This document shows positions 26,559 through 35,429 of a DNA stretch of 64,000 nucleotides, piece by piece (position 1 is the stretch's first letter; each line of letters opens with the position of its first letter). Below the pieces are notes generated by a model. It saw only the letters and a program-made list of their open reading frames with translations. It ran no database searches and had not been told where the DNA came from. The translations under genes and the position numbers were made by a program. Origin of the DNA: an uncultured Verrucomicrobiales bacterium (GTDB taxonomy: Bacteria > Verrucomicrobiota > Verrucomicrobiia > Verrucomicrobiales > Akkermansiaceae); the NCBI GenBank assembly GCA_937928545.1, contig CALGJQ010000008.1:16512-80511 (forward strand), written 5' to 3'.

Positions 26559-27803
26559 TTAGAGAATCATACCTGCGGCCACCGTTTCATTGGTGCCTGG
26601 GTCGATAAGGATGAATGAACCGGTCTGACGGTTTTGATTATAGGAATCGTAGAAAAGAGGAGAGGCTGTCCTGAGGGAAATTCGTCCAATCTCATTGAGA
26701 GCAAAACTGCTCGTATCCTCCTCTTTACGAAGAGTATTAATGTCGATTTTGTAGCTAATTGCTTGGACAATTGCTTTGGTCTCTTTAGTGGTATGGCGAA
26801 TAATAAACTTCCCTTTGGGATTGAGGTTGGTGTTTGAGAACCAACAGATCATCGCTTCAATGTCCTGCCCTTGCTGAGGCGGGTTATTTGCTTTCACCAA
26901 CATGTCACCACGAGACAGATCGATTTCATCCTCAAGGGTAATTGTAACCGATTGAGGGGCATAGGCTTGTTCCAGCTCACTCTCGTCTTGGTAAACCTTT
27001 TTAACTTTGGTGGAGAAACCTGAGGGCATGACGGTGACATCATCACCCGGCTTAAAGACGCCGCCGGCAACACGCCCCGCAAAGCCACGGAAGTCGTGAA
27101 ACTTCTCACTCTGAGGACGGATGACCCATTGGACTGGAAAACGGGCTTGAACGTGATTTTCGTCACCTCCTACGTATACGTTTTCAAGGTGATAGAGAAG
27201 ACTGGACCCTTCAAACCAATCCATGTTTTCTGATTTATCGACGATGTTGTCACCATTCAGTGCGGAGATGGGAATGGGGGTGATATCGACGATATTATCG
27301 AGTCGGGAGGCGAAGGCCTTATAGTCTGCCATAATCCCGTCGTAAACTTCTTGGCTGTAATCGACCAGGTCCATCTTATTAACCGCAACGACCACGTGCT
27401 GGATGCGGAGGAGATTCGCAATAAAGCTATGGCGTTTCGTTTGCTCAATGACCCCCTTGCGCGCATCAATCAGGATAATTGCAAGATTCGCGGTGGAGGC
27501 ACCAGTAACCATGTTGCGAGTGTACTGGATGTGACCAGGGGTATCAGCGATAATAAACTTTCGCTTGGGAGTTGCGAAGTAACGATAAGCAACATCAATC
27601 GTGATACCTTGCTCACGTTCTGCTTTGAGACCATCAGTAAGGAGAGCGAGGTTGACATTTTCATCACCTTTCTTACGTGATGATTCTTCGATCGCTCTAA
27701 GTTGGTCCTCAAAAATGGATTTTGAGTCATAAAGCAATCGACCGATAAGAGTTGACTTACCGTCATCAACTGAGCCGGCGGTGGTAAAACGTAGGAGGTC
27801 CAT
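26559..27803 (-). CDS. cysN: Sulfate adenylyltransferase subunit 1 (GTPase)
   Basis: 414 aa from ATG 27803-27801 (MDLLRFTTAGSVDDGKS); an upstream in-frame start would overlap the spacer and the preceding gene's end. GTPase motifs are GSVDDGKST (G1), DTPGHIQY (G3) and VNKMD (G4). It lacks a fused CysC kinase domain, which is encoded separately at 30184-30774. With CysD it makes APS from sulfate and ATP, driven by GTP hydrolysis. No cysH or sulfite reductase genes are nearby, which supports a role in polysaccharide sulfation. Confidence 0.95.
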   Translation of the reverse strand: MDLLRFTTAGSVDDGKSTLIGRLLYDSKSIFEDQLRAIEESSRKKGDENVNLALLTDGLKAEREQGITIDVAYRYFATPKRKFIIADTPGHIQYTRNMVTGASTANLAIILIDARKGVIEQTKRHSFIANLLRIQHVVVAVNKMDLVDYSQEVYDGIMADYKAFASRLDNIVDITPIPISALNGDNIVDKSENMDWFEGSSLLYHLENVYVGGDENHVQARFPVQWVIRPQSEKFHDFRGFAGRVAGGVFKPGDDVTVMPSGFSTKVKKVYQDESELEQAYAPQSVTITLEDEIDLSRGDMLVKANNPPQQGQDIEAMICWFSNTNLNPKGKFIIRHTTKETKAIVQAISYKIDINTLRKEEDTSSFALNEIGRISLRTASPLFYDSYNQNRQTGSFILIDPGTNETVAAGMIL

Positions 27804-27840
27804 AAAGAGAGTGGAGATGATAAATTGTGACTGGTTCGAT

Positions 27841-29148
27841 CTATTTGCTCTTATCCTCAACAAGAAGTCCGTTGAGTGCGAATATCTTTTGATCTACCTC
27901 TTTAGTCGATTGCCCTAGCGATTCAGCGCTCGGTCCAAATGACTCACAAATGAAAGCGGCAGGACGGGTGATTTCAATTCTTAGGGAATGAACAATTAAA
28001 GTATCTCCGCGAATATCAGCGATTTTGGACCCCACGGACCCTGACATATATAGTCGCAAAAAATCAAACTTACTTAAAGACGTCCCCTCGACAACTTCGG
28101 ATTTCCATTTGCCTATCTTTCCTTCTGTTCGCTCTCCAAGCGGGAAGCCTCCCCCTTGCTGGTAGCTCCAACCTGACACCTTCCGGTTAGACTTAGGAAC
28201 CAAATACTCGAAAGTAATCTTGAATCCAGAACTGACATTTTCAGGAGGTAGAGTTCCAGGCGGTAGACTAATCATGGGATTCTTTGCTTTCTCATTGATA
28301 GTCAGAATCAGACCCGATTTCCCATCCACTTCAACGACCTTTCCTGAATCAATATCTAATGCCACGAGTGGCTCTAGGCCTTCTTTATCAAACTTGTGAT
28401 CAAAGACTGTAAATGATTCACCTTGGAAGCCTTCAGCTCCTAAAAATCCTCCAAGCCTGAGGGCACTAGTCTCTCCCTTTTCTTTTTTGGATCCAGTGAT
28501 CTCTACCACGTTTTCGATCGGACTATCGAATGAAACTTTTCCTTCCGTATCATATCTCACCAGAACCTCAATATTGTCGCCTTGGCGCCGAAGTCGGAAA
28601 GCACTTTTTGCACCACCGCTTTTTCCCACTCTTTTGAGAAACTGGCGGGCACCTACGATACTCGGAGCTATTTTCAAGGATTCTTGCTGGGCCTTAACTT
28701 TCAAGGCACTCTCTAAATCACCATTCTTAGTGAGAGTGGTCGCAAATTTTTCCAAGAGCTTGTCCATTTTGTCAGCACTTTTAACGAGAGCTTCACCGTG
28801 TTCTTGCTGAATTCTAATGTAGGATTTTGTGAATAGTTTGCGGGCGGAAATCAGACCAGAAGGAGCTGTCGGTCTGAGGGCAGTGAGAGGCCATTTTCCC
28901 TGCGAAACTTCGGTAATTTCTTTCTTAACCCGAAGCGCGTCATTGAGCCTATTTCCGTTCTGATACTTTATCTGAAGTTTCTGAAGAGCCTCTTGGTAAC
29001 TACCACCTAATTTTGTCGTTTTTGTTTCCAGAGTTTTTTGAATCCTAAGCTCATGAGCTTTGAAAGACGCCAACAGCTCCGTAAGGGACTCACCAAAAAT
29101 AGGTGCCCCCAGGAGGACGTTTACCAGAAAAATCAGGAGGATCTTCAT
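27841..29148 (-). CDS. Secreted protein of unknown function inserted between cysD and cysN
   Basis: 435 aa. A signal peptide (MKILLIFLVNVLLGAPIFG) is followed by a helical, charged region at residues about 20-155 with repeats of the form 'NRLNDALRVKKEI' and 'GDLESALKVKAQQE', a pattern common in secreted proteins of Planctomycetes and Verrucomicrobia. The second half appears beta-rich. I recognise no enzyme motif. Its presence in the middle of the sulfate-activation genes, with 25-nt and 37-nt spacers, is unusual and might indicate a surface partner of the sulfated polymer; this is speculation. Confidence 0.8.
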   Translation of the reverse strand: MKILLIFLVNVLLGAPIFGESLTELLASFKAHELRIQKTLETKTTKLGGSYQEALQKLQIKYQNGNRLNDALRVKKEITEVSQGKWPLTALRPTAPSGLISARKLFTKSYIRIQQEHGEALVKSADKMDKLLEKFATTLTKNGDLESALKVKAQQESLKIAPSIVGARQFLKRVGKSGGAKSAFRLRRQGDNIEVLVRYDTEGKVSFDSPIENVVEITGSKKEKGETSALRLGGFLGAEGFQGESFTVFDHKFDKEGLEPLVALDIDSGKVVEVDGKSGLILTINEKAKNPMISLPPGTLPPENVSSGFKITFEYLVPKSNRKVSGWSYQQGGGFPLGERTEGKIGKWKSEVVEGTSLSKFDFLRLYMSGSVGSKIADIRGDTLIVHSLRIEITRPAAFICESFGPSAESLGQSTKEVDQKIFALNGLLVEDKSK

Positions 29149-29173
29149 GCTGCCATTATCTCACAAGGGGCGC

Positions 29174-30079
29174 TTAAAAATACCCCTCTTTTTTTCGATC
29201 TTCCATTGCAGTTTCAGAGCGTTTGTCATCTGCACGGTTGCCTCGCTCGGTCTGGCGAGCGGCTGCGACTTCTTCAATGATTTTCTCGATGGTATCAGCG
29301 CTGGACTCGACAGCACCTGTGATAGTGGCATCACCCATCGTGCGAAAACGGATCATTTTGTTTTCAACAACTTCACTCTCTCGTGGCTGAACAAACTCCG
29401 AGACAGCGAGAATAACGCCATTCCTAGTCACAGTGTCGCGTTTGTGTGCGTAGTAGAGGCTGGGAAGTTCGATGCCTTCCTGCTTCATGTACATCCACAC
29501 GTCCATCTCAGTGAAGTTTGAAAGGGGAAAAACACGAAAATTTTCACCAGGTTGCTTTCGACCATTGAAGAGGTTCCAGAGCTCAGGACGCTGGTTTTTA
29601 GGATCCCATTCGCCAAAGTCATTGCGATGAGAAAAGAATCGCTCTTTTGCCCGAGCCTTCTCTTCATCACGACGGCCTCCTCCAAGGACAGCATCGTACT
29701 GCTGCTCTTCGATCGTCTCGAGAAGAGTGACCGTTTGGAGTTTGTTTCGAGAAGCATTGAGGCCAGTTTCCTCAACAGCCGTTCCCTTGTTAATAGAGTC
29801 TTGAACTAGGCCGACGTGGAGACGCGCTCCAATTTTATCAGCATAAGCATCGCGAAAGCTAATTGTTTCAGGAAAATTATGCCCCGTATCAACGTGCACA
29901 AGAGGGAAAGGAATCCGGCTTGGATAAAATGCTTTTTTGGCAAGGTGTGCCATAACGATTGAGTCCTTACCCGCCGAGAATAGGAGGCCTGGATTCTCGA
30001 ACTGAGCAGCTGTTTCACGGAGAATGAAGATCGCTTCAGCCTCCAGCTGATCGAGATGGCTTAAGTTATAGTCTGCCAT
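29174..30079 (-). CDS. cysD: Sulfate adenylyltransferase subunit 2
   Basis: 301 aa, the normal length for CysD. GLLFSAGKDSIVMAHLAKKAF is the PP-loop (SGGxDS type) that binds ATP, and RRDEEKARAKERFFSHRNDFGEWDPKNQRPELW is a highly conserved CysD stretch (described here by its first and last residues, R-R-D-E and P-E-L-W). It is the catalytic subunit partnered with CysN. It lies upstream of the unknown secreted gene. Confidence 0.96.
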   Translation of the reverse strand: MADYNLSHLDQLEAEAIFILRETAAQFENPGLLFSAGKDSIVMAHLAKKAFYPSRIPFPLVHVDTGHNFPETISFRDAYADKIGARLHVGLVQDSINKGTAVEETGLNASRNKLQTVTLLETIEEQQYDAVLGGGRRDEEKARAKERFFSHRNDFGEWDPKNQRPELWNLFNGRKQPGENFRVFPLSNFTEMDVWMYMKQEGIELPSLYYAHKRDTVTRNGVILAVSEFVQPRESEVVENKMIRFRTMGDATITGAVESSADTIEKIIEEVAAARQTERGNRADDKRSETAMEDRKKEGYF

Positions 30080-30183
30080 AAGATTATTAAATTTATCAGG
30101 TTAATCAGGAATTAGCGAAAGCTGGGTGGTAATTTGAGGAGAGGAGCTTGGCAAGTTTTTTCACTTCATCCGCTGCCATCCTA

Positions 30184-30774
30184 TTAGGAGGCCATGGAAA
30201 GAAGCTCAATAACTTGAGCGGCAGACTCCATGACTTCAGTCGTTTCAGTGTCTACGATGAGCTCGGCAAACTCGGGTTCTTCGAAGCCCGAATCCTTGCC
30301 GGTAAACTGCTTGATTTCTCCAGACTCCACTTTGGCGTATAAGCCTTTCGGATCTCTTTTAGCACAAGTTTCAAAGGAGGCCTTAATGTAGATTCCCTGA
30401 AATCCTGATCCGACAATCTGGCGAGCACTTGAACGAAAAACTTTCTTCGGAGTAATGACACTCACAATGACGATCGCTCCCTGACTCGCGAACATCTTAG
30501 CAACTTCGGCAACGCGACGGACGTTCTCCTCGCGGTCTTTGTCACTAAAGCCCAAATCAGAATTCAGACCGTGGCGAAAGTTATCACCATCAAGGATAAC
30601 GACATAGCGACCCAAGTCATGTAAGGTCCGCTCAACTGCAGCGGCGATTGTGGATTTCCCTGATCCACTTAAGCCATACATCCAAAGAACAGTTCCTTTT
30701 TGGCCTAGCAGCTCAGCTTTCTCGTCTGGCGAAACGAAACGATGGAACTGGGTATGGATATTATTCTGAGACAT
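30184..30774 (-). CDS. cysC: Adenylylsulfate (APS) kinase
   Basis: 196 aa. LWMYGLSGSGKSTIA is the P-loop; ILDGDNFRHGLNSDLGFS and REENVRRVAEVAKMF are the APS-binding segments diagnostic of CysC. It phosphorylates APS to PAPS, the donor for the sulfotransferase in this cluster. The start overlaps the end of the WecG-type gene by 14 nt. A 104-nt gap to cysD contains a 24-codon open frame of doubtful meaning. Confidence 0.96.
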   Translation of the reverse strand: MSQNNIHTQFHRFVSPDEKAELLGQKGTVLWMYGLSGSGKSTIAAAVERTLHDLGRYVVILDGDNFRHGLNSDLGFSDKDREENVRRVAEVAKMFASQGAIVIVSVITPKKVFRSSARQIVGSGFQGIYIKASFETCAKRDPKGLYAKVESGEIKQFTGKDSGFEEPEFAELIVDTETTEVMESAAQVIELLSMAS

Positions 30775-31519
30775 GATCCTTCAGTGAATAGTAGAGAAAG
30801 AGACTATTGTGGACCGCATAGCGCTTAAAAAGTCTTCGCGGTTCAGCGCAAAGACGATAGAGCCACTCCATTCCAAGCTTCTGAACTAAGGCGGGAGCTT
30901 GTTTAACTTCTCCGGCGTGAAAAGCGAAAGCTGCTCCAACTCCAAAATAGACCGCGGGAGGCAGGCTATCGAGATGATCGGAAATCCAAGATTCTTGTTT
31001 CGGACAACCGAGCCCCACCCAAACATAATTAGCGCGTGATTCTTGAATGAGCTTCATAATTTTCTGATGCTCGTCATCCGGCCATTCCCCAAATGGAGGC
31101 GAATAGATTCCCGAAATATGGTTCTTCGAGAAACGTTCTTTGAGTTTGTCGAGAGTACTTTGAGAACCTCCTAGAAAGAAGTGCCCTTGATTACCATCAC
31201 CCTCTGTCGCCTTCAGCACTTCTAACATAAGTGAGGGGCCATAAACTCGGTCGGTCAGCTTCTCTGATTCTGGAAGTTGAGTATTCAAGGTCCAGACGAG
31301 AGGCATTCCGTCAGGGCAAATAAGATCAAACCTTCGCATGACTTTTCCATACTCTTCATCATGCCTCGCATGAGAAAGGAGATGGGTATTCGCAGCACTT
31401 ACCGCATAGGGCCGGTCTCCAAGCTTGGCTCGATCAACGCACCAATCCCTAGCTTCTTCGTAGTGTGTTACCGCTACGGGGAAGCCAATGACTGGCTTGG
31501 TTTTTAGGGAGATAGCCAA
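30761..31519 (-). CDS. WecG/TagA/CpsF family glycosyltransferase (GT26)
   Basis: 252 aa. YAVSAANTHLLSHARHDEEY, ICPDGMPLVW and YVWVGLGCPKQESWISDH are the conserved segments of GT26 enzymes. These transfer a ManNAc-type or glucose-type residue to an undecaprenyl-diphosphate-linked sugar, usually as the second step of repeat-unit assembly. The C-terminal RLCAEPRRLFKRY is the membrane-association tail. The first-step phosphoglycosyltransferase is not in the window. Confidence 0.92.
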   Translation of the reverse strand: MAISLKTKPVIGFPVAVTHYEEARDWCVDRAKLGDRPYAVSAANTHLLSHARHDEEYGKVMRRFDLICPDGMPLVWTLNTQLPESEKLTDRVYGPSLMLEVLKATEGDGNQGHFFLGGSQSTLDKLKERFSKNHISGIYSPPFGEWPDDEHQKIMKLIQESRANYVWVGLGCPKQESWISDHLDSLPPAVYFGVGAAFAFHAGEVKQAPALVQKLGMEWLYRLCAEPRRLFKRYAVHNSLFLYYSLKDHVSE

Positions 31520-31525
31520 TGTATT

Positions 31526-32644
31526 TTAACCCTCGGTTGCAACAGAAACCTTGTGACCATGTTTCTTAAGAAGAGCGTGTTGCTTTGCTTTTTCGAGGTC
31601 ATGCGCGACCATCTCAGAACACATTTCTTCAACCGTAATTTCAGGAACCCATCCGAGCTTCTCTTTCGCCTTAGAAGGGTCACCGAGGAGAGTCTCCACT
31701 TCTGCTGGGCGGAAGTAACGCGGATCTACTTTCACGATGACATCACCAACCTTAAGTGCAGGTGACTTTTCTTGATCAACTGACTTGATGGTGGCTATTT
31801 CCTCAATTCCCTCACCGGAAAATTCTAGCTCAATTCCAGCTTCTTTTGCCGAAAGACTGACAAACTCACGAACTGAAATTTGTTTGCCTGTCGCGATGAC
31901 GTAATCTTCAGCGCTATCTTGTTGAAGCATCATCCACTGCATTCGCACGTAGTCTTTGGCGTGGCCCCAGTCTCGTAGAGCATCCATATTTCCAAGGAAG
32001 AGACACTTCTCCAGTCCTTGGGAAATATTGGCAATGGCGCGGGTGATTTTTCGAGTTACGAAAGTCTCACCGCGACGTGGCGATTCATGGTTAAAAAGAA
32101 TTCCGTTACAAGCATACATCCCATAAGACTCTCGATAGTTCACCGTGATCCAGTAGGCATACATTTTCGCAGCTGCGTAGGGGCTACGAGGATAGAATGG
32201 CGTTGTCTCCTTCTGAGGAATCTCTTGAACTTCACCAAAAAGTTCCGAAGTAGATGCCTGATAAAAACGAGTCTTCTTTTCGAGACCCAAAAAGCGAATC
32301 GCTTCCAACAGGCGTAGTGTTCCAATCGCATCAACATCCGCGGTGTATTCTGGAGATTCAAAGGAAACGGCGACGTGCGACTGAGCACCCAAGTTATAGA
32401 CCTCGTCCGGCTGAACTTCGCTGATGATTCGCGTGAGGTTCGATGTATCAGTCAGATCACCGTAGTGCAGCTTAAAGCGAGCACTCTCAACGTGTGGATC
32501 TTCATAAATATGATCAACTCGCTCCGTGTTGAATGAAGACGCACGGCGCTTAATACCGTGAACTTCGTATCCTTTTTCTAGCAAAAACTCTGCGAGATAG
32601 GATCCATCTTGACCGGTGATTCCAGTGATAAGGGCCTTTTTCAT
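31526..32644 (-). CDS. gmd: GDP-mannose 4,6-dehydratase
   Basis: 372 aa, full length. [31 protein letters not shown] is the classic Gmd N-terminus; [27 protein letters not shown] and [14 protein letters not shown] contain the catalytic Thr/Ser, Glu, Tyr and Lys. It converts GDP-mannose to GDP-4-keto-6-deoxymannose, the substrate of the GDP-fucose synthase encoded just upstream. Confidence 0.97.
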   Translation of the reverse strand: MKKALITGITGQDGSYLAEFLLEKGYEVHGIKRRASSFNTERVDHIYEDPHVESARFKLHYGDLTDTSNLTRIISEVQPDEVYNLGAQSHVAVSFESPEYTADVDAIGTLRLLEAIRFLGLEKKTRFYQASTSELFGEVQEIPQKETTPFYPRSPYAAAKMYAYWITVNYRESYGMYACNGILFNHESPRRGETFVTRKITRAIANISQGLEKCLFLGNMDALRDWGHAKDYVRMQWMMLQQDSAEDYVIATGKQISVREFVSLSAKEAGIELEFSGEGIEEIATIKSVDQEKSPALKVGDVIVKVDPRYFRPAEVETLLGDPSKAKEKLGWVPEITVEEMCSEMVAHDLEKAKQHALLKKHGHKVSVATEG

Positions 32645-32656
32645 AAGTCGTGTTTT

Positions 32657-33592
32657 TTAAAGTCGAGCTGTTCCCGAATCGAGAGTTGCTAAAAAGTCTT
32701 GATAAGCTCCTGCCAATCCATCGGCAAAGGAGATCTTCGCTTTCCAGCCCGTTTCATTGAGACTTGAAACGTCCAAAAGTTTACGAGGAGTGCCGTCTGG
32801 CTTACTCGGATCAGTTGTGATTTCTCCCTCGAAGCCAACTGTCTTGGCAACGAGCTGAGCGAGTCCCAAGATTGTCACGTCTTCACCGACGCCCAAGTTA
32901 ACCCAGTCTGGTGGATCGGCGTGATCAAGAAGGTGAAAACAAGCCTCCGCAAGATCATCAACATGGAGAAACTCGCGACGTGGAGTCCCACTCCCCCAAA
33001 TCTGAACCTCTTTATCGCCTCGTTCTTTTGCTTCGTGAAAGCGGCGAATCAAAGCTGGAATAACGTGGGAATTTTCGGGGTGATAATTGTCACCTGGCCC
33101 GTAGAGGTTCGTCGGCATTGCCGAATGATACATCAATCCATACTGAGCTCGATAATGCTGACACATTTTCAGACCTGCAATTTTGGCGACCGCATAGGCT
33201 TCGTTGGTCACTTCAAGCGGGCTTGTCAAAAGACAATCTTCTGGCATCGGCTGTGGAGCCATTTTGGGATAAATACAGGAACTGCCGAGAAAGAGAACCC
33301 GCTCGATTCCCGCTTGCCGAGATCCCTCAATCAGATTTGTCGCAATCACGAGATTCTCGTAGATGAATTCGGCAGGGTAAGTCGAATTTGCGTGAATCCC
33401 TCCTACCTTTGCGGCCGCGATAACAACTTGATCCGGCTTGTTTTCGGCCAACCACTGGTGACATGCCGATTGATCTAGGAGATTTAGTTCATCTCGTGTG
33501 GCCGTGAGGACCTCAAAGCCTCCTCGTTTCTCGGCCTCCCGAACAAGCGCCGAACCAACCATACCGCGATGTCCTGCAATAAAAATTTTCAT
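32657..33592 (-). CDS. fcl: GDP-L-fucose synthase
   Basis: 311 aa. [18 protein letters not shown] is the Fcl dinucleotide motif; [19 protein letters not shown] (catalytic Ser/Cys) and [16 protein letters not shown] (Tyr-x3-Lys) complete the site. It epimerises and reduces GDP-4-keto-6-deoxymannose to GDP-L-fucose. The start overlaps the stop of the aminotransferase gene by 4 nt. It implies fucose, or a fucose-derived sugar, in the polymer. Confidence 0.96.
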   Translation of the reverse strand: MKIFIAGHRGMVGSALVREAEKRGGFEVLTATRDELNLLDQSACHQWLAENKPDQVVIAAAKVGGIHANSTYPAEFIYENLVIATNLIEGSRQAGIERVLFLGSSCIYPKMAPQPMPEDCLLTSPLEVTNEAYAVAKIAGLKMCQHYRAQYGLMYHSAMPTNLYGPGDNYHPENSHVIPALIRRFHEAKERGDKEVQIWGSGTPRREFLHVDDLAEACFHLLDHADPPDWVNLGVGEDVTILGLAQLVAKTVGFEGEITTDPSKPDGTPRKLLDVSSLNETGWKAKISFADGLAGAYQDFLATLDSGTARL

Positions 33593-34701
33593 GACTTAAA
33601 AAAGGAATTTACAACTTTGGCAACTCGTTCACGCCGTTCGTCCCCCAGTTCTGCATAAACTGGAATACTCAAAACCTCCTGCGCCAGTTTTTCCGCAACT
33701 GGTAATTTTGTTTCCGGCAGCTGGTTGAAGCACTCTTGCTTGTGTAAAGGAACGGGATAGTAGATTTCGCAACCCACGTCGTTTTCCAGAAGGTGAGCTT
33801 TTAGAGCATCTCTTTCACCATGCACCTTCATCGTAAATTGATTCCAAATCACCCCATCATCCGCTCCGCCTGATAGAGGTAGAGTTACGCGGGATGAATC
33901 TAACTCAGCAAACTCCGCTAAATAGTAGGCAGCATTTTCAGCTCGCCCGCGTCCATAAGAATCAAGGTGCGGTAGCTTTTTTCTTAAGAGAGCTGCTTGT
34001 AAGGCATCAATCCTGAAATTTCCTCCAACCTCCGAATGGTAATACTTTGGAAACATTCCGTGGTTTCTCAAACGCTTCACCGCCTCCGCTCGCTCGTCGT
34101 CATCGCAACTCACCAACCCAGCATCACCAAAGCCACCGAGATTCTTCGATGGAAAAAAACTATAAGTTCCAAAGTCCCCCATCGTGCCGCACTTCTTACT
34201 ACAAATCGAAGCTCCGAGCGACTGAGCGGTATCTTCGATCACCACCAAGGAGTGTTTTCTCGCGAAAGCTTTTACCTTCCCCATCGCAGCACACCTTCCA
34301 AACAAATGAACCGGCACAATCGCCTTGGTCCTTTCATTTACCAAGTCATCCGCGCCTCTCAGATCGAGGTTAAAGCTTTCTTCATCTGAATCCACAAAGA
34401 CCGGAACAGCTCCAATTCGCATAATGCTCCCTGCGGTCGCGAAAAAGGTAAACGAAGGACAAATGACTTCATCACCGGCCGTCACGCCCGCCGCCATTAG
34501 AGCCACAATCAAGGCATCCGTGCCCGAAGAAACCCCTATTGCATGTGCCGTTCCTAGATAACTAGCAGCTTCTTCTTCAAAAGCCTCAACCTCCGGACCT
34601 AAAATAAAGTAACCAGAATCTAAGACGCCCTCAAATGCTTCCATCAGCTCATTCTTCAATCCCGCATTTTGAGCAGGAACGTCTAACAATGGGACTTTCA
34701 C
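33589..34701 (-). CDS. DegT/DnrJ/EryC1/StrS sugar aminotransferase
   Basis: 370 aa with a GTG start (34701-34699), the first gene of the polysaccharide operon. [31 protein letters not shown], the EDTAQSLGA segment and [14 protein letters not shown], where Lys binds PLP, are diagnostic. It transfers an amino group to a keto sugar, plausibly the 4-keto (or 3-keto) product of another enzyme in the cluster such as the CapD-like dehydratase. The leader carries an exact ops element 14 nt before the start, and the AGG of its weak ribosome-binding site directly follows that element. Confidence 0.93.
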   Translation of the reverse strand: MKVPLLDVPAQNAGLKNELMEAFEGVLDSGYFILGPEVEAFEEEAASYLGTAHAIGVSSGTDALIVALMAAGVTAGDEVICPSFTFFATAGSIMRIGAVPVFVDSDEESFNLDLRGADDLVNERTKAIVPVHLFGRCAAMGKVKAFARKHSLVVIEDTAQSLGASICSKKCGTMGDFGTYSFFPSKNLGGFGDAGLVSCDDDERAEAVKRLRNHGMFPKYYHSEVGGNFRIDALQAALLRKKLPHLDSYGRGRAENAAYYLAEFAELDSSRVTLPLSGGADDGVIWNQFTMKVHGERDALKAHLLENDVGCEIYYPVPLHKQECFNQLPETKLPVAEKLAQEVLSIPVYAELGDERRERVAKVVNSFFKS

Positions 34702-34711
34702 AGTAGATTTG
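34699..34711 (-). promoter_or_regulatory. GTG start and weak ribosome-binding region of the first operon gene
   Basis: The only purine-rich stretch before the GTG start is GTGAGG, whose GTG is the last triplet of the ops element (34716-34727). A 10-12-nt spacer rich in A, T and C separates it from GTG. Translation of the first gene is therefore expected to be weak without help, a situation in which RfaH-type factors are known to recruit ribosomes in Escherichia coli. Confidence 0.4.
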
Positions 34712-34715
34712 ACCT

Positions 34716-34727
34716 CACGCTACCGCC
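34716..34727 (-). promoter_or_regulatory. ops element (RfaH/NusG-paralogue recruitment site), exact 12-bp match
   Basis: On the transcribed strand the sequence reads GGCGGTAGCGTG, identical to the operon polarity suppressor (ops) core of the enterobacterial JUMPStart element. It lies in the leader of the 29-kb polysaccharide operon and 148 nt from the end of an RfaH-like gene. In E. coli, RNA polymerase pauses at ops, the non-template strand forms a small hairpin (GC...GC around the T) and RfaH binds. By analogy this is where the local NusG paralogue would load. The identity is directly seen; binding is inferred. Confidence 0.8.
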
Positions 34728-34738
34728 CTTGGTCGATC

Positions 34739-34754
34739 ATTCTTCGGAAAGAAT
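34739..34754 (-). promoter_or_regulatory. Small leader hairpin upstream of ops
   Basis: ATTCTT and AAGAAT form a perfect 6-bp stem around a TCCG loop in the operon leader, 11 nt before the ops element. It may help pausing or be incidental; the stem is AT-rich and weak. Confidence 0.3.
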
Positions 34755-34837
34755 AAAACCTTGGGAAGTCTTCGGGGATTTGTGGGTTGTTGCAGGGCAT
34801 CAACTCAGTGGGTTGAAAGGAATCACAAAGCTAAGGC

Positions 34838-34859
34838 TTGTTCAATTCAAAATGAACAA
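34838..34859. promoter_or_regulatory. Palindromic operator, copy 1 (polysaccharide operon)
   Basis: A 22-bp inverted repeat TTGTTCA-N8-TGAACAA with central ATTCAAAA. It differs at one position from the second copy at 35957-35978. It sits between the RfaH-like gene and the first gene of the polysaccharide operon, where the operon promoter must lie; a TTGAAT-N17-TGTGAT pair overlaps it on the minus strand. The most likely binder is the GbsR/MarR-type regulator encoded next door. Confidence 0.7.
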
Positions 34860-34868
34860 TTTCATTTT
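34849..34868 (-). terminator. Possible weak terminator of the regulator unit, overlapping operator copy 1
   Basis: AAAATGAA and TTCATTTT form a perfect 8-bp stem with a 4-nt loop, 7 nt after the stop codon of the RfaH-like gene. The stem is almost all A-T and has no clean U-tract after it, so termination would be weak. It shares bases with the 22-bp palindrome. Confidence 0.35.
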
Positions 34869-34874
34869 CCTTGA

Positions 34875-35426
34875 TTAAATTCCCTTCCATCCCTCGGGAA
34901 TATCATGGTCCGCCAAAATTAGACTAAACAAGCTCACTTCCACCGGCTTCTCCTCACCTAAAAATTCCAACAAAAGGCTCACTCGCTCTGATCCAGGACG
35001 TAGCTCGATCACCTTTCCCTCCATTCCCTTAAACGGCCCCTCCGCCACCTCCACTTCATCACCCAGATCCACTTTCCAATTTACCACAATCTCATCATCT
35101 TCCGCCTCCAATTTCGCCACCTGCTCTTTCAAACCCTCCACAAAAGCCTCAGGCACTTCTGGCACCTTATTTCCAAAACTTATAATCCGACTCACCCCAG
35201 GTGAATAGCTCACCACCCGACCCATCTCTTCGAGCGAAAACTTCGCTAACAAATACCCCGGAAAAAGAGGCTCCACCCACCAAACCCTTCCCCGCCTTGT
35301 CGTCTTCAAATACCTAAGCCTTGGTAAAAACGCTTCGACACCTTCCAACTGACGAAGGTTCGCAGCGGCCAATTTTTCCCGCTTTAACTGCGTTCGCAGC
35401 ACATACCAGCTTCGTTCCACACTCAT
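34875..35426 (-). CDS. Specialised NusG paralogue, RfaH-like transcription antiterminator
   Basis: 183 aa. An NGN domain at residues about 5-105 (SWYVLRTQLKREKLAAANL ... VEPLFPGYLLAKF ... PGVSRIISFG) and a KOW domain at about 122-175 (GDEVEVAEGPFKGMEGKVIEL). The EPLFPGYL block and the PGVSRIISFG block match RfaH (EPLFPNYL, RGVSHFVRFG) better than housekeeping NusG. Several RfaH ops-contact residues are not the same: His20 corresponds to Asn and Arg73 to Pro. It is 3 nt downstream of the GbsR-like gene, forming one unit just upstream of the polysaccharide operon. Predicted role: processive antitermination through that operon. Confidence 0.88.
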   Translation of the reverse strand: MSVERSWYVLRTQLKREKLAAANLRQLEGVEAFLPRLRYLKTTRRGRVWWVEPLFPGYLLAKFSLEEMGRVVSYSPGVSRIISFGNKVPEVPEAFVEGLKEQVAKLEAEDDEIVVNWKVDLGDEVEVAEGPFKGMEGKVIELRPGSERVSLLLEFLGEEKPVEVSLFSLILADHDIPEGWKGI

Positions 35427-35429
35427 CAG

